The notes below the pieces were generated by a model. The model worked only from the letters and a program-made list of their open reading frames with translations. It ran no database searches and had not been told where the DNA came from. The position numbers and the translations under genes are program-made. From Aurelia coerulea (lineage: Eukaryota > Cnidaria > Scyphozoa > Semaeostomeae > Ulmaridae), in the NCBI GenBank assembly GCA_039566865.1, contig CM076962.1, positions 8,736,743 through 8,800,742 of the forward strand: a stretch of 64,000 bases of DNA, read 5' to 3'. This document shows positions 44,251 through 56,015 of the stretch, one piece after another. The first letter of the stretch is position 1. Every line of letters begins with the position of its first letter.

Positions 44251-44931
44251 TAGGTGCACACCAGTTTCCAAATGTTGTAAAATAGGCCCTGTATGCAGTT
44301 GTTGGGTTCTTTACATGTACTTCCTCATATGCAAAAAATGTGAGTTGTATTTAAGAAAGTTAACAAACAAACTGTGGTTCTATCTGACATTGGTATTGAC
44401 ATTATACCAAAGAGTTCCAATCAGGGATATCAGTAGGGAAGGATTATTTTTATTTACAAAATTGTCTTTGCTGTTCATCAGGCATATTTAAACTGGCCAC
44501 TGTGTTTTTTTCCTACCCTACTTCAGTATTTCTTTCAAAACTTGCATGTAGGTTAGAAGGTAGCAATAATCCATTTAACATCATTACTGCTTATTTTCTG
44601 TTATTTTCTTACTGAGCATGTGTAGCCAAACTGAAGAAAAATATTGGTAGATTAGGGGCCATCACCATAGCTTCTCATACTCACAGGTTGAAGAAAAGCA
44701 CAGGAAGTGTTTGTCAAATTCTCTGGATACACAAAGTGAACATTACACATATTTTTTACAAGAAACCAGCCATAAGGAGCTCAACTCTCAGGTCGCCAAA
44801 GAATTAAGAAACTCCAGTTCTAGGAAAATTTAACTTAAGAAACTATTTATTCCAATAAAGAAACTCCTCAGCTTAATTTTACTTCATTTTTACTTGTAGC
44901 ATATTACTTGGAAGGTGCCTGAGTTTTTTAT
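44251..44931. other. no recognisable gene
   Basis: AT-rich non-coding sequence between two MITE-like elements. Confidence 0.45.
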
Positions 44932-45091
44932 CAGAAACATAGAAAGGGAGGACACTGGGGGCATGTGCCCCCCAAGATTTTGCAATAAAAAGAGTGTGCT
45001 TTCTATTTTCAGCAAGTGCCCCTTTAGCTCTATGAGAAAGATGTCTTTGAAGTGTCATGCCCCCAAGTTTGAGATGCTTCCTACATCCCTG
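44932..45091. mobile_element. small hAT-like MITE (copy c)
   Basis: 160 bp, from CAGAAACATAGAAA to TTCCTACATCCCTG, with the same G/C-rich core as 33979-34146. Flanks TTTTTTAT (44924-44931) and TCTTTTAT (45092-45099) agree at 7 of 8 positions, supporting an 8-bp duplication. Confidence 0.65.
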
Positions 45092-45769
45092 TCTTTTATA
45101 AGAAAGAATCTGAGTCAGTACTGAAAGTTTCTTAACATCATCAGATTTGCAGTTCTCAGAGTTAAAAGTTTCTCAAAGGTTTCAACAATCTTTGTATTTG
45201 TGGCCTTTACCTTTGTGAATATTTGAAAGCAACATTTTTTGGAGCCTTTCCAGTGTTAGACATTTACTCAAGTACCTCCTGAGTAATATCAGACAGAAAA
45301 CAAGTGAAAATAAAGTACAAATATGATGAGGATGTCCTTTATTAAAACTTGATAGTTTCCTAAGTTATATGTTCCCAGTATTGGAGTCTCATAATTTTGG
45401 GGGATCTTAGAGTTAAGTTTCTTGTAAGCAGTTTCTCATAAAAAGCATGTGTAAATGTCTAAAAAATAGAGAGGCTTCAACAACTTTGTTTTGAAATTGT
45501 TTTTTTTTTCTATAACAACAAAACCTAATTCTAAATAAAAGGAAATACTATTTACATGTGCCATTCATGGCGGGGAAAGACACTAGGTCATCTGGTCCCC
45601 ACCATGGATGACACTTACAATTCAACTGTCAATTTCATAAACAAAAATGAATGAAAAAAAAAATAAATAAAATAAAAAATTCATACAACACATCAACGAT
45701 ACAACACAGATAAACGTGACAGACAAAAGCCGAGAAAAGGATGCTACACAGGGTGGATATTAGCATGCT
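45092..45769. other. no recognisable gene
   Basis: AT-rich sequence with a T-run at 45499-45510 and A-rich stretches at 45650-45690. Nothing coding recognised. Confidence 0.45.
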
Positions 45770-45960
45770 GAGATTTTTTCAATGGAGCCGCTTAGTTTTC
45801 TCTATGAACGAAATTATCATTCTGTTTGAGACAATGTTTAATTTCTCAGCACCAAACAACAAGAGGTTACCAAGTGCCTCGTTATCCGAAACTGTAACGT
45901 CCAATAGCGGGATGTCTCCAAGCTTTGAAATTTTCACAAGGGCATCGGTAGTAGACATGG
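45770..45960 (-). pseudogene. LINE ORF2 C-terminal relic
   Basis: The minus-strand frame reads SDNEALGNLLLFGAEKLN and MIISFIEKTKRLH, similar to the LLLYGDQD...RFIHETGRF segment of the LINE tail at 13985-14085. No RT is left. Weak but consistent in order and spacing. Confidence 0.4.
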
Positions 45961-47583
45961 AGATTGTTATATACAGTAGAACCTTGAAGTCTGATATTTT
46001 TAAGAAACTCGATACTGGTTCAAATTCTTAGTTTCTTCCAAAATAAGTGGTTTAATTTTGCACTGAAGTACATTATCCAAGGAACAGGAAAAGAGAGTTT
46101 GATCTCAAGATTTTATTCCTCTTACTACTCTTATTGGTACCTACTCTTACAAGATCAATGGCAGGCAGCATTATACTCCGTAAATAAACAAGTGTTAAAC
46201 TAACTCTTTGTCAAAATAAATGTAACTGTTTCAGTATCTTGAGGCAGTGAAGGCTGTCGTCAGGTCACCTTCATTTTCAAACCCAATTCTGTTTTATTTG
46301 CACTGAGATCATTTTTCATCAAAGAGATTATTGAACAGATATGCCAAATGAGTTCTGCATCTGCTCTTCATCTTGGTTGACTTGATCTTTCATTTCATCT
46401 AAAATATAAAATAAAAATTCATAACTCAATGAACACGAACAGCAGTCCTTTGGTTAACAAGAGCCAAAAATAACTGCATCTGCTTTGCATTTTTTATTTT
46501 TTAGGTAATAGGCACCATATGAGTGGTAAACAAAACCGGTTTCCACCAGGTTGAGAGCATTTTCCTTTCTGTATGGTTTGGAAACTAGGACCACAAAGGC
46601 AAGGAACGGTCCTCAGAATTTGGGGTCAGGAGACCGACCTGTTACCAACTGTGCATCCACAGTGCTTTCATTCAAATCAAATCTGAAAATACCATTTCAT
46701 TCATTATAATTCAAAACGGTCCTCGATACTAAACTTAAAACAATCACTGCATCGATATGCTACACCGTCAAATCTCAGAGAGCAGCAACACAAGCACAAC
46801 AAAACTTGCACCCACCTGAAGGAATGAACTCGGGATTTTTTCTTCGCTCCTCAGAGCAACACAGCACAATCTCTCAGCTTCCAGACGTTGATACTATGTT
46901 GATCTTACGACGTCTTAGTAGTCTAATTTCGTCAAAAGCCAAGTGTAAAATGTAAATCAATGTTCTCTGCAGAAAACAGGCTTGTCGAGTTAGTCTTGTT
47001 GCTTCAGCTGCCAATAGGCCTAATAACCCTTTTGCGTAGTTACCATGCTTATACCAAGTTCTCGATGATTCTGCTCTTGTAATGGAAGTTTCCCGAGAAC
47101 CTGCGAGCCGTGATTATATCTCATGCAGCTGGCGTTGTTAAAGTCACCAGAAAGTGGCATTTTCTGCTTTTTAAACAGTTTACCAGAGGCTTCGCGTCGA
47201 ACTTCGCGGGACTTCCAGGCTGAACTGCAGTTAAAAACATACCACGCCACAGCGAGTGATAAATCAAAGTACGTCACACATTCCAGTTTGGCCGCGCATT
47301 ATTTTTCGCACAAAGAAACTTGATAATTGGCACTTTAGGGCTTAAAATATGATACTTATAGAAACAGTATACAGGAAATAATTACATCATTCGATTCAGC
47401 GGCTCTTGTTTATTCATAATCATTACAAACATAAGATCCTTTTGGATGATTACAAAGTCTGTCCTGAGCTAAGCAAGCATAAGAATATCTGAATATTGAT
47501 TTCTTCACAACTCCAAATGATCGTTGATGCTGTTTTTATTTACAGTCAGAGAGATGAGCGTTGCTGCTAAAGTCGTCTTCAAT
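45961..47583. other. no recognisable gene
   Basis: Non-coding sequence. Short open frames at 47020-47323 show no family likeness. Confidence 0.45.
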
Positions 47584-48050
47584 CAGGAACGCCGGAGAGG
47601 GGGGGGGGGGCGCGGGGGGGCAAGCGCCCCTCCTGCCCTTTCCTAACGGGGGCAAGGGGGGCAAAAGTGCCCTTTCAATGAAAAACAATAATTTACTTTG
47701 AAACTTGATAGAAAAGCCGCCATAGCTTCATTCCCTAATCAGAAACACACCAGTAACGAAAAATGACTGGCAATTGCAACTTCAAAATAAGCAATATGCG
47801 ATTTTATGCGATTCGGAATGAGGACATGTGGAGAAATAGCCGAACAATTTTGTGAAAGAACATTATTAATGTTCGTTAAAACGTTTTTGATAGCATTTTA
47901 AGCCAATCTAAAGGGTGTGGTCACAAAAATTTTCCCGGGGGAGTACCCCCGGACCCCCTAATTTTCAGGCTCGCTTCGCTCGCCTTCGGTCTCGATTGCC
48001 CTTACGTTCCTAGTCGCCCCCCTTGCCCTACCATCGCTCCGGCGTCCCTG
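47584..48050. mobile_element. hAT-type MITE, copy 2
   Basis: 467 bp with the same 14-bp ends as 7872-8283 (CAGGAACGCCGGAG ... CTCCGGCGTCCCTG) and a perfect 8-bp duplication TCTTCAAT (47576-47583, 48051-48058). It is longer than copy 1, partly by about 50 bases around 47752-47806 that are missing at 8034-8036. Confidence 0.9.
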
Positions 48051-48058
48051 TCTTCAAT

Positions 48059-48939
48059 GGAAAGTCAAGCCCCTTGTATAAGGATAAGAATCGCCTGAAA
48101 AGCAATATTTTGATCTTTATGTCAAGCGAGGATGATACGCAAAAAATCAAAAGTCATTACCCCTAGTTTGTTTACTTCGCGCATGTAACTATTGGTGCAT
48201 CTGTCTCAAATAAGATGTCATGTGAGATTTACCATATAACGTAAACTTACTTATGCAGAACCCTACAGAACGTTTCGATTGTTGCTATTCGCAGGCGTCT
48301 AATTTGGGGCAAGCGGTCACGAAGATAACCTCTGTGCAATTTGCTGGGATTCTGCACCCCCCTCTACTTTTGGTGACGCTGCGAATGCTAGCCTCTGTGC
48401 AGGCCGCCGGTTACATCACCCTCTAAAGTTGACTTATTTGCATAATGAATACTATCAATAAGTGGCTAATGATGAGTTCGTTCTAGAAAACGATTGTTTT
48501 AACATAATTAAGCTGCTAATGAAGTCAAGAACGTGCCAATTCTGGTTAAATTTGTTACTGCGTTAGGGTAAACATCTTGGTGATTTATCCATCTTATGGT
48601 GTCAAATCTGTCTAACATGAAATAAGCCGACGTCAAATTTTGCTATAGGATCGCGGGAAACTTCTGTCTTGTGTGCGCTTTCTGTGCGCTTTCTTTATTT
48701 CAGTCCCAATTAGCAGAGATAAAACGTTAATCAATTGCTTTAACGAGCGTGACGGAAGTGGGTTACTTACTTTCTTTCTTTCTTTCTGACTGACTGACAT
48801 CGAAGCCCCTTCTTAGATTACAAAGGACTTTGTAATCAAAAATGGCATTATCAAAATTTTCACTACTACACTTCAGTGGCACTTCAAGGATGCGAAAAAA
48901 AGAGTATTTCAAGATTCTAAAAACTAGAGAATATACAGT
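48059..48939. other. no recognisable gene
   Basis: Non-coding, with a short TTTC tandem repeat near 48770-48786. Confidence 0.45.
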
Positions 48940-49290
48940 CAACGAGTGGCCATAAAATATTTGCGATGGGTGGGACATTCGTGTGCTGAAACTGCAAGAC
49001 AAGTTGGCTGCAGTAAGTTTGGGGCGGTTAAAGTTTGCAGGTGCATAGAGAAGACTTGCTCCATTGCGGAACAGCCAAGAAGTGGTCAACTGCAGACATT
49101 TTTGGAGAGGGGGGGAGGGGGGGGGGAGCCATTTGTCGGGTCGCTTGCAAGCTATAGCTCGCAACTTTGGGGGAGCTTAAGTCGACAGTTTTGAAGGGAT
49201 TTCCTGCTGAAAACCCGTCAAAACATGTGGTTAAATGTATGTTGCAGAAATACGGATTAAAAAGCTGCAAAAGAGAGGAGAAGTTGATGC
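48940..49290 (+). pseudogene. decayed Tc1/mariner-type transposase N-terminus
   Basis: Frame 48943 onward reads KYLRWVGHSCAETARQVGCS and SIAEQPRSGQLQ, the paired helix-turn-helix region of Tc1-like transposases. After a G-run (49108-49126) another frame gives LATLGELKSTVLKGFP and KCMLQKYGLKSCKREEKL, the second DNA-binding part. The DDE domain is absent and the frame is broken. It is a different family from the transposase at 59742. Confidence 0.55.
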
Positions 49291-50454
49291 CAAGTAGGTC
49301 ACGTGACATGGGGATCAGAACGTGACTGCACCAAACTCATAGTTACGTTCGCATCCCAGATGCACCTATTGGCATGTAGCACACACACCCATCCCTAAGT
49401 TTCAGCACTCACCCTCCTTACAGGCTGCCCTTCTTAGGACATCACTCGATTCGTTACCCCCTTTGCATCATCATTTTCCGGGGATGGCTTATGCTACTGC
49501 AAAGGAAGAGAATTTTCCACGTGACATGGGGGTTACATCACATGACTGCCCCAGTCAGTAGTCCCATTGTTGGTTTGGACCCTGCCCCTAACAAAGGACC
49601 TGAGCCCCTGTGAAGGCCACGGTGCGACGTCGGTGTTACGTAGCCCCTTGGTTCGAAGGTTCTGATCTATGGTTCGAAGCTGAGTTGTTACGTAATGAGT
49701 GGGCATATGCCACATACCCGATGGTTACGTCACATTCGAAAATTTTCAAACGGTCAGATTGTATGAACAAAGTGTTCAACCGGTCAGATTGTATGACCTT
49801 TTTACGGAAAGAAAAGTATGCTGGGAAAATTTCAAGATCTCGACACCACGCAGCTTCGAATTTCGCCAGGTTTTTTTCGAGGCTGTTGTTGCAAGATTGT
49901 TGTTGCAAATCGCAATACATACCAGTTTAATTTTCAAAACAGCAGAGTAATCCTTTCATCGTTTTTGGTTTGTCTTGCTTTCCTCGGAGACAGTAAATGA
50001 CGTTTTGATTTTCGAATGCCAGAACTTATGAATATGCTTAGAAACTATTACAAGAAGGAAGGTTGGTCTAGTTTGGCAGATCTTCAATTCGCTACATTTA
50101 TTCTCGACTTGTTGCAACGTAGTAAACATGTCAACTTTGGTTGTTATATTGAAACAAAACAAAGGAGCACTGCACAGACGATCAGAATGAGAAGCCATGT
50201 TAGAAAACAGATCGAGACAATCACAAATAGCGAGCTAAAAGTGCATCAAAATGTATTCAAGAATCGATTTGTTCTCTTCTAAGAACGACGAACCGTCGAT
50301 GGTTAAGGTGTTGCGGTGGAGTGATGTAATCCTCTGACTTTGCAGCCAGAACTGTCAGGTGAACAGGGCTCGATACCCGGTTACGGGGGGGAGGGGGTGG
50401 GGGGGGGGTTCTTCCATAGTAAAGGTACCTGGGGATGTGCCGCGACGAAGGGTA
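49291..50454. other. no recognisable gene
   Basis: Contains a direct repeat CGGTCAGATTGTATGA (49751 and 49783) and G-rich runs near 50383-50408. No coding signature seen. Confidence 0.45.
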
Positions 50455-50735
50455 TACTTTTCCGGACTTCTAGTCTAGCCAAGTGTATACTTTTTTCCAA
50501 TTTTTGCCTAGTAACGGTCTAGCCAATGGTATCATTTTTGACAATATTGGTCTAGCGAACGGTCATGATATCATATTTGGTACAAATTTGACAATATTGG
50601 TCCCAGATTGGTCAAAATTGGCTAGCCAAGGGTGCCATTTTCGCAAAAATTGATCCAGGGAATGGTCAAATTGGTCTAGCCAAGGGTACCATTTTCGTAA
50701 AAATTAGTCTATCCAACGGTACCATTTTGAATATG
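50455..50735. repeat. degenerate minisatellite (GGTCTAGCCAANGGTACCATTTT-like unit)
   Basis: About six to seven diverged units of roughly 33-50 bp built from the words GGTCTAGCCAA, GGTACCATTTT and GTAAAAATT (for example at 50509, 50549, 50621, 50670 and 50707). Distinct from the palindromic repeat at 12021, although both contain ATATTGGTC. Confidence 0.65.
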
Positions 50736-51989
50736 CTCGCGGCAGACCCCTACCCAACTTTAGCCAAGACCCCCCCTCCGTGTACCCGGTAGAGCCCCAC
50801 CACCTGAATGGCAAGCTAAAATTTCTGTATTGGAAACAAATTTTAACCCTTTGTATTGTATTGTATCTATTTTTATTATAAAACTTGTAAATATTTTAAG
50901 TGACGTGGCAAATGATACATACCAACATGCATGCATACATATGACAAGGGGTCGCAGACTCCATTAGGCGCTTAGCTACTTCTGTGATCCCAGCGCTTGG
51001 CGCTAAAAACCGCAACTTTACTAATATTAAATCTGTTTGTTTAGCTTTAATAACAGATGAAGATATAATGCCTAAAATATCTCAAAACATTAAAAGACGC
51101 TTACGGTTTTTATCGTTTAGTCCAGCAACAGCTATAGACCTAGGCCTGACTTGGATTTACGAGCTAAAGTAAGTTTCTGAAAATATGATGCTTCAAATTG
51201 ATGATTACTAGAAATTTCAATGAAATGGTAGAAATATATCTGTCAACAATATTTGAATGTAAAAATCGGCAATCAAAGGGTTTATTTTGCTTTGTAAGAA
51301 TATTGAGCTCGGTTTCTTTAAAGATACTTTTATCAAAACTTTTCACTGTCTGACCTCGCTGCATTCGTGTGCATTAGGCAACAGCCTGCAAATATATGTC
51401 CGACTTCAGAAACGAATGAAGTGCTTTCATTTTGAATTTCAGCAGATTCCTCCTTCTGGATCGCAGAATTGTGTGCCTAAATATGGCGTTTCGTCGCAAA
51501 GGCCTCAGCACGATTCTGTGATTTTCGAGATTGTCTATGGTTTCTTTCTCGTCATATGAAAAGATGTCGAGGAAGCAGATCCAAAAACTTATTGCTTCTG
51601 CGAGGACTAATCTGTTGACCAACGCTTTTCCCCTGCGATGTCGAAAAGTAGACAGAAATATATAATTTGATTGCTGGAAATCTAGCCTAGCTTTTTCAAT
51701 TAGACTTTGCTAAGTTGAGATCAACTACCTAACTGGCTAAAGATGGAATGAAAAAAATCAAGCGTTTTTGAGTAGTTTTGGAGATAAACCACTTTTTTGA
51801 AATCATTAAAAAGATTTGAACAAGGATTAGCGAAGCCAGCGTTGACGGAAACATTGCTATTTATACATCCCTCGATTGCCCAGACTATACTGAACAACAT
51901 TCTTTTTACTGCTTTCGATAGGCCGAGTGATATTGGAGAAATGAAATGTTTTCTGAGGAGAGTGGTTTTGTGAAACCGCATCTCGTTCA
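50736..51989. other. no recognisable gene
   Basis: AT-rich. It holds the second copy of the GATCCCAGCGCTTGG segment (50987-51013). A minus-strand open frame at 51721-51990 adjoins the gypsy RT relic but does not look like RT. Confidence 0.4.
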
Positions 51990-52059
51990 CTGGAATGGGA
52001 AGCAGAGTTACCTTAAGAATTCAAATGATCCATCCGGAGTTACAAAGGCAGTTTTGTGG

Positions 52060-52253
52060 ATGTCATTCTCTGCTACTGGAATCTGCCAGTATCCTTTACT
52101 CAAGTTGATCTTTGAGATGTATTTATCCTCACTGAGCCTCCTGATGTTACCATAGGCTCTGGATCAAGCACTGTTAACTTGTTGAGTTTTCGATAGTCAA
52201 CACAGATTCGATTTGAACCATCCTTTTTCTTGACGATAACAGCAGGCCGATGC
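52060..52253 (-). pseudogene. gypsy reverse transcriptase, second part
   Basis: The minus-strand frame gives PAVIVKKKDGSNRICVDYRK and LNKLTVLDPEP, then in a shifted frame SKINLSKGYWQIPVAEND and TAFVTPDGSFEFLR. These are the first RT blocks of Ty3/gypsy. A frameshift near 52150 and a stop near 52010 show decay. The YxDD block is not found. Confidence 0.8.
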
Positions 52254-52258
52254 ATATG

Positions 52259-53160
52259 CACAGTGATCCAGCAAGTGTAATAAATGCCGAAAAATTAAAA
52301 AATTCTCAAAATCAATCACGCTGTAGCTCATTTGAAAGAGCAATGATTGGCAGTCAAAATAAAAAAGGAATCGTTAAAACCGGACCTATGAGAGCCAAGA
52401 AACAGATTTTTAAAGTTTCAAGAAATCAGAAGTTTACAAATTTCATATCGAGAATACAATTAACAATTGATTTAGCCTAACTTCAAAATTCAATTTCTCT
52501 GCTCAAACAGCTCCGATTCTTGAAATTATTATTTTTTTTTTATTGTATACATCTCAGCATTATGTGTCTTTCATTTCATTGAAAACGAGTGGAAAATTTT
52601 CGCGAATTTTGCGAATTACTACAGGTACCATATATGAGGATAAAAACCGATATTTAGGTAGAAACAGTTGAAAATCTAAAAGACGGGGTCAAACGGTGTC
52701 TTAGTAAAAATATTACAATTAACTAGAACATGTTTCGAGTGCGTGTGCCAAAGGTTATCTTTGGGAACTTTCTGCACAAAATTCTATGGCCGTTTTAGAA
52801 TGTGTGGTCATTTCTTGGAAATGGCATGTGGTCGTTTCTGAAACCAGTGTTGTTTCGCATTAACTGAATTGATATTCTAGATAATGCCCTAAACTCATTT
52901 CAAATTAAAGACAAGTCATTTAGCTGAATTCTAGAAACTAGAATGAATTGAAGAAACTAAATATCAACATACCTTGACATGCAGTGGACTGAAGAACCAG
53001 GAACTCTTTGTGACGTCTGAACCCGACACTGTATCAATCATGTCAAATTCAATTCCGAAGCACCACGTTCTTTCTTATCACTGTCCGACTAGACCTAATG
53101 CTTCCTATTGAACTTTAATGTCATAGTTGTAGTTGACTGATTTTGGCCGTACTTTCTTCA
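52259..53160 (+). repeat. left inverted arm of the foldback element
   Basis: Pairs with 54015-54933. Near the tip it lacks about ten bases present in the right arm after GATCCAG. It contains a short open frame (52277-52480) that is also open in the other arm. Confidence 0.8.
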
Positions 53161-53605
53161 GAACGAGAACAAATGGTTATTGATCTGATTGATTTGATAG
53201 TTATGAAGACAGGGCAAATTTTGCGATTCCGTGGTGCCACTTCGACGTTTGCCTCGCAGTTTCCGAGACTACAGACACCAGAGACACCACAAGCTTTTCA
53301 CGTATGATATGATGCTGCACTTAGCAATACATTTCCACTCGGAAGAGAATAGATTTCCTCACTATACACCAGATGCTTGCCCATAACTGGGAGCTCCTTG
53401 AATTATCAAAAGAGGCTATCCTTTTTTTTAATTATTATTATTTCTTTCTTTAAAGTAGGCTTAAAATGCACTAGATAGCAAAGTTACTGCTAATCTAGGC
53501 CTACTATTTAGCAAACATATAGAATGAAATAAAATGAAATAAATGGTCCTATTTACACAACCGTTAAAAACATTAGAATTGAACATAATGACATAATTAT
53601 GAATA

Positions 53606-53953
53606 TCATGTTAGATACCCAACCTGCGGAATGTATGTCTTGCATAGCCTACAGTTGCAGTTCTCGCCCTTCCAACATCTAATCAGGTTTTTAAAGATAG
53701 GAAGTGTGCTTGCTTGTTTCACTGCATTTGGCAAAGTGGACCAAAGTCTGTTTCCATAGGATATAGTCTCAATTCCAAAGCTCGTCGTACGCACTTTTGG
53801 AAGCTGTGAGTCGTTACCATGTCTTAGATTGTAGCCAATCCGATAGCTGTATTGTTTGGAAGCAGTCCTAACGCCTGGAACAAACATGTTCACAGCTTTC
53901 AATTTGACCCAGGATTCAGAGCAAGACAAACGTTTGTGCAACATGACATCCAT
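53606..53953 (-). pseudogene. LINE ORF2 C-terminal fragment inside the foldback element
   Basis: The frame contains YNLRHGNDSQLP, TTSFGIETISYGNRLWSTLP and CWKGENCNCRLC, the C-terminal motifs of CR1-like ORF2 (tyrosine/GNRLWNSLP block followed by a Cys cluster). The RT is missing. It sits in the unpaired centre of the foldback element and ends 3' near 53600. Confidence 0.75.
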
Positions 53954-54014
53954 GACGTTTTGTCAGAATGCTCATAACATCTGCCCAGAATGTAGCAAAA
54001 GCGAGCCATATTCT

Positions 54015-54933
54015 ACAAACTACGGCAAAAGTCAATGAGATGAATTATGATACTAAAACTCAAGAAGAAGCATTGGAGAAGTCTTTGTATTTATAACTGT
54101 GATAAGAAAGAATGTTATGCCTCTGAACTGAACTTGATATGATTTGATGCAGTATTGAAACCAGACGTCACAAAGAGTAGAATTCCTGGTTCTTCAATCC
54201 ACTATACGTTAATGTATTTTGATTTTCAGTTTCTTCAATTCATCCTAGTTTCTAGAATTCAGCTGCATGACTTGTATTTGATTTGAAATGAGTTTAGGGC
54301 GTTATCTAAAATATCAATTCAGTTAATGTAAAACAACACTGGTTTCAGTAACGACCACATGTCATTTCAGGAAATGACCACACATTCTAAAACGGCCATA
54401 GAATTTTTTTGTAGAAAGTTCCCAAAGATAACCTTTGGCACACGCACTCGAAACATGTTCTAGTTAATTGTAATATTTTTGCTAAGACACCGTTTGACCC
54501 CGCCTTTTAGATTTTCAACTGTTTCTACCTAAATATCGGTTTTTATCCTCAAATATGGTACTTGCAGTAGGCGCAAAATTCGTTAAAATTTTCCACTCGT
54601 TTTTTATGAAACGAAAGACACATAATGCTGAGATGTATACAATCAAAATGAAAAAATAATTTCAAGAATCGGAGCTGTTTGAGCAGAGAAATTGTATTTT
54701 GAAGTTAGCCCAAATCAATTGTTAATTGTCTTCTCGATATGAAATTTGTAAACTTGTGATTTCTTGAAACTTTAAAAATCTGTTTCTTGGCTCTCATAGG
54801 TCCGATTTTAATAATTCCTTTTTTATTTTGACTGTCAATTATTGCTCTTTCAAATGAGCTACAGCGTAATTGATTTTGAGAACTGTCATTTTTCGGCATT
54901 TATTACATTATTTTGCCATTCTGGATCACTGTG
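54015..54933 (-). repeat. right inverted arm of the foldback element
   Basis: Reverse-complement partner of 52259-53160, ending GGATCACTGTG at 54933. Confidence 0.8.
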
Positions 54934-54938
54934 ATATG

Positions 54939-55270
54939 GTGAATTAGAGTCTCTAATGATACCAAGGTCCTGCTTTTCTTGAATATCACTCCTAAGTGAC
55001 TCTCTGACTCCGTATGGCACTGAGTAAGGCTTTGATCTAACTGGTACGTCGCTTGTCAAATGGATGGTGTGCTCCATCAAACTGGTTGATCCTGGTATGT
55101 CAGTGAATGATAGCTTGAATTCCTGAATCAAAGACTCTAAATCATCTGACTGTGCCGTGACAAGCTTTGGCGGCACCTTGACGTCTTTGTAGCTCTCTTT
55201 CGAACTTGAACTACCTATCTCTAGTAAACTCTCCTCGTGGGACATTTCCTCTTCCGATTCTTTTTGTACA
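54939..55270 (-). pseudogene. gypsy reverse transcriptase, N-terminal part
   Basis: The minus-strand frame from 55245 holds an acidic/Ser linker, then FTDIPGSTSLMEHTIHLT, VPVRSKPYSVPYGVRESL and GIIRDSNSPY. This is the standard approach to RT block 1 in Ty3/gypsy. It is cut exactly in SPYAS by the foldback element. Confidence 0.85.
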
Positions 55271-55334
55271 TCTCCTGCAGCTGCTTTCAGTAATTCAATT
55301 CACTACTCCTTACATTCTTTGCATCATCTCTTTC

Positions 55335-56015
55335 TTCTTTCCTAGGATACTTTCTTAACAAATTAGCATGGTACATCTTTCATTTAGACCTATCTTGATC
55401 ACGTACTGATTCTTGTTTACCATCGTCTCCACGTTATACGGGCCTTTCCACTGCTTAAGGAGCTTATTTTTGTTAGTTGGTAGCAGGACTAAAACATCAT
55501 CACCAGGTTGGAAGCTTCTTTCTTTGGTTTTCTTGTCAAAGTACTTTTTGCAAAGCACTCGTGAATTCTCTAGTTATTCTTTGCAGTCTTTAAGGTTTGA
55601 TCTAACCTCTCTCTTAGCTCTACAACATACTGATAACTGGTCTTAACTTCTTCTTCTCCTACTTTTTTGGTCCACAACTCTTTCAGTATCTGTATTGGTC
55701 CCCTCATTGTTCTCCCAAATAACAACTCAAATGGCGAGAACCCAGTAGATTCTTGAGGTACCTCTCAGTATGCAAATATTACTGCATTGACATATCTAGG
55801 CCACTGTCTTGGCTGTTCACTGCATAATCTCCTTAACATTGCTTTCGGGATTCCTTTAAGCTTCTCTACTAAGCCATTACACATTGGATGGTATGGCGTT
55901 GAAATTAGCTGCCTGATGCTAATTAATCTTGAAACTTCTTCCATGTGTTCTGATATGAACTGTGAACCATTATCACTTAAAACTTCTTCTGGAAAACTTA
56001 ATCTGCTGTATACAT
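55335..56015 (-). pseudogene. gypsy integrase core and C-terminal domain
   Basis: From 56015 the frame reads VLSDNGSQFISEHM (second catalytic Asp), STPYHPMCNGLVEKLKGIP (catalytic Glu), an in-frame TGA in the AY-EVP motif, and STGFSPFELLFGR. After another stop the C-terminal segment continues as KERSFQPGDDVLVLLPTNKN and LKQWKGPYNVE, the GPY/F-type module. The first catalytic Asp and the zinc finger are lost at the 5' boundary. Two nonsense codons and a frameshift mark it as dead. Confidence 0.88.

Larger units (their letters stand above)
52259..54933. mobile_element. foldback element with CACAGTG ends and 5-bp duplication (Transib-like)
   Basis: 2675 bp. Both ends read CACAGTGATCCAG inward, and the inverted arms extend about 0.9 kb (52259-53160 and 54015-54933) with roughly 10% difference by eye. 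It is flanked by a 5-bp duplication ATATG (52254-52258, 54934-54938). Removing the element and one duplication joins the gypsy RT at SPYAS, a conserved motif, which confirms the boundaries. 5-bp duplications and a CACAGTG-type start characterise Transib and RAG-type transposons. No transposase is encoded. Confidence 0.8.

Noticed and set aside
42128..47583. Search for further ABCB6 exons
   Set aside because: No Walker A, signature or transmembrane-rich exon found on the plus strand here.
49610..49930. Overlapping open frames on both strands near 49.6-49.9 kb
   Set aside because: No domain, no splice context, and all six frames are similarly open. Likely chance.
54705..54899. 65-codon frame in the right foldback arm, also open in the left arm
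   Set aside because: It might be a conserved peptide, but both arms come from one sequence, so openness in both is not independent evidence. No homology seen.
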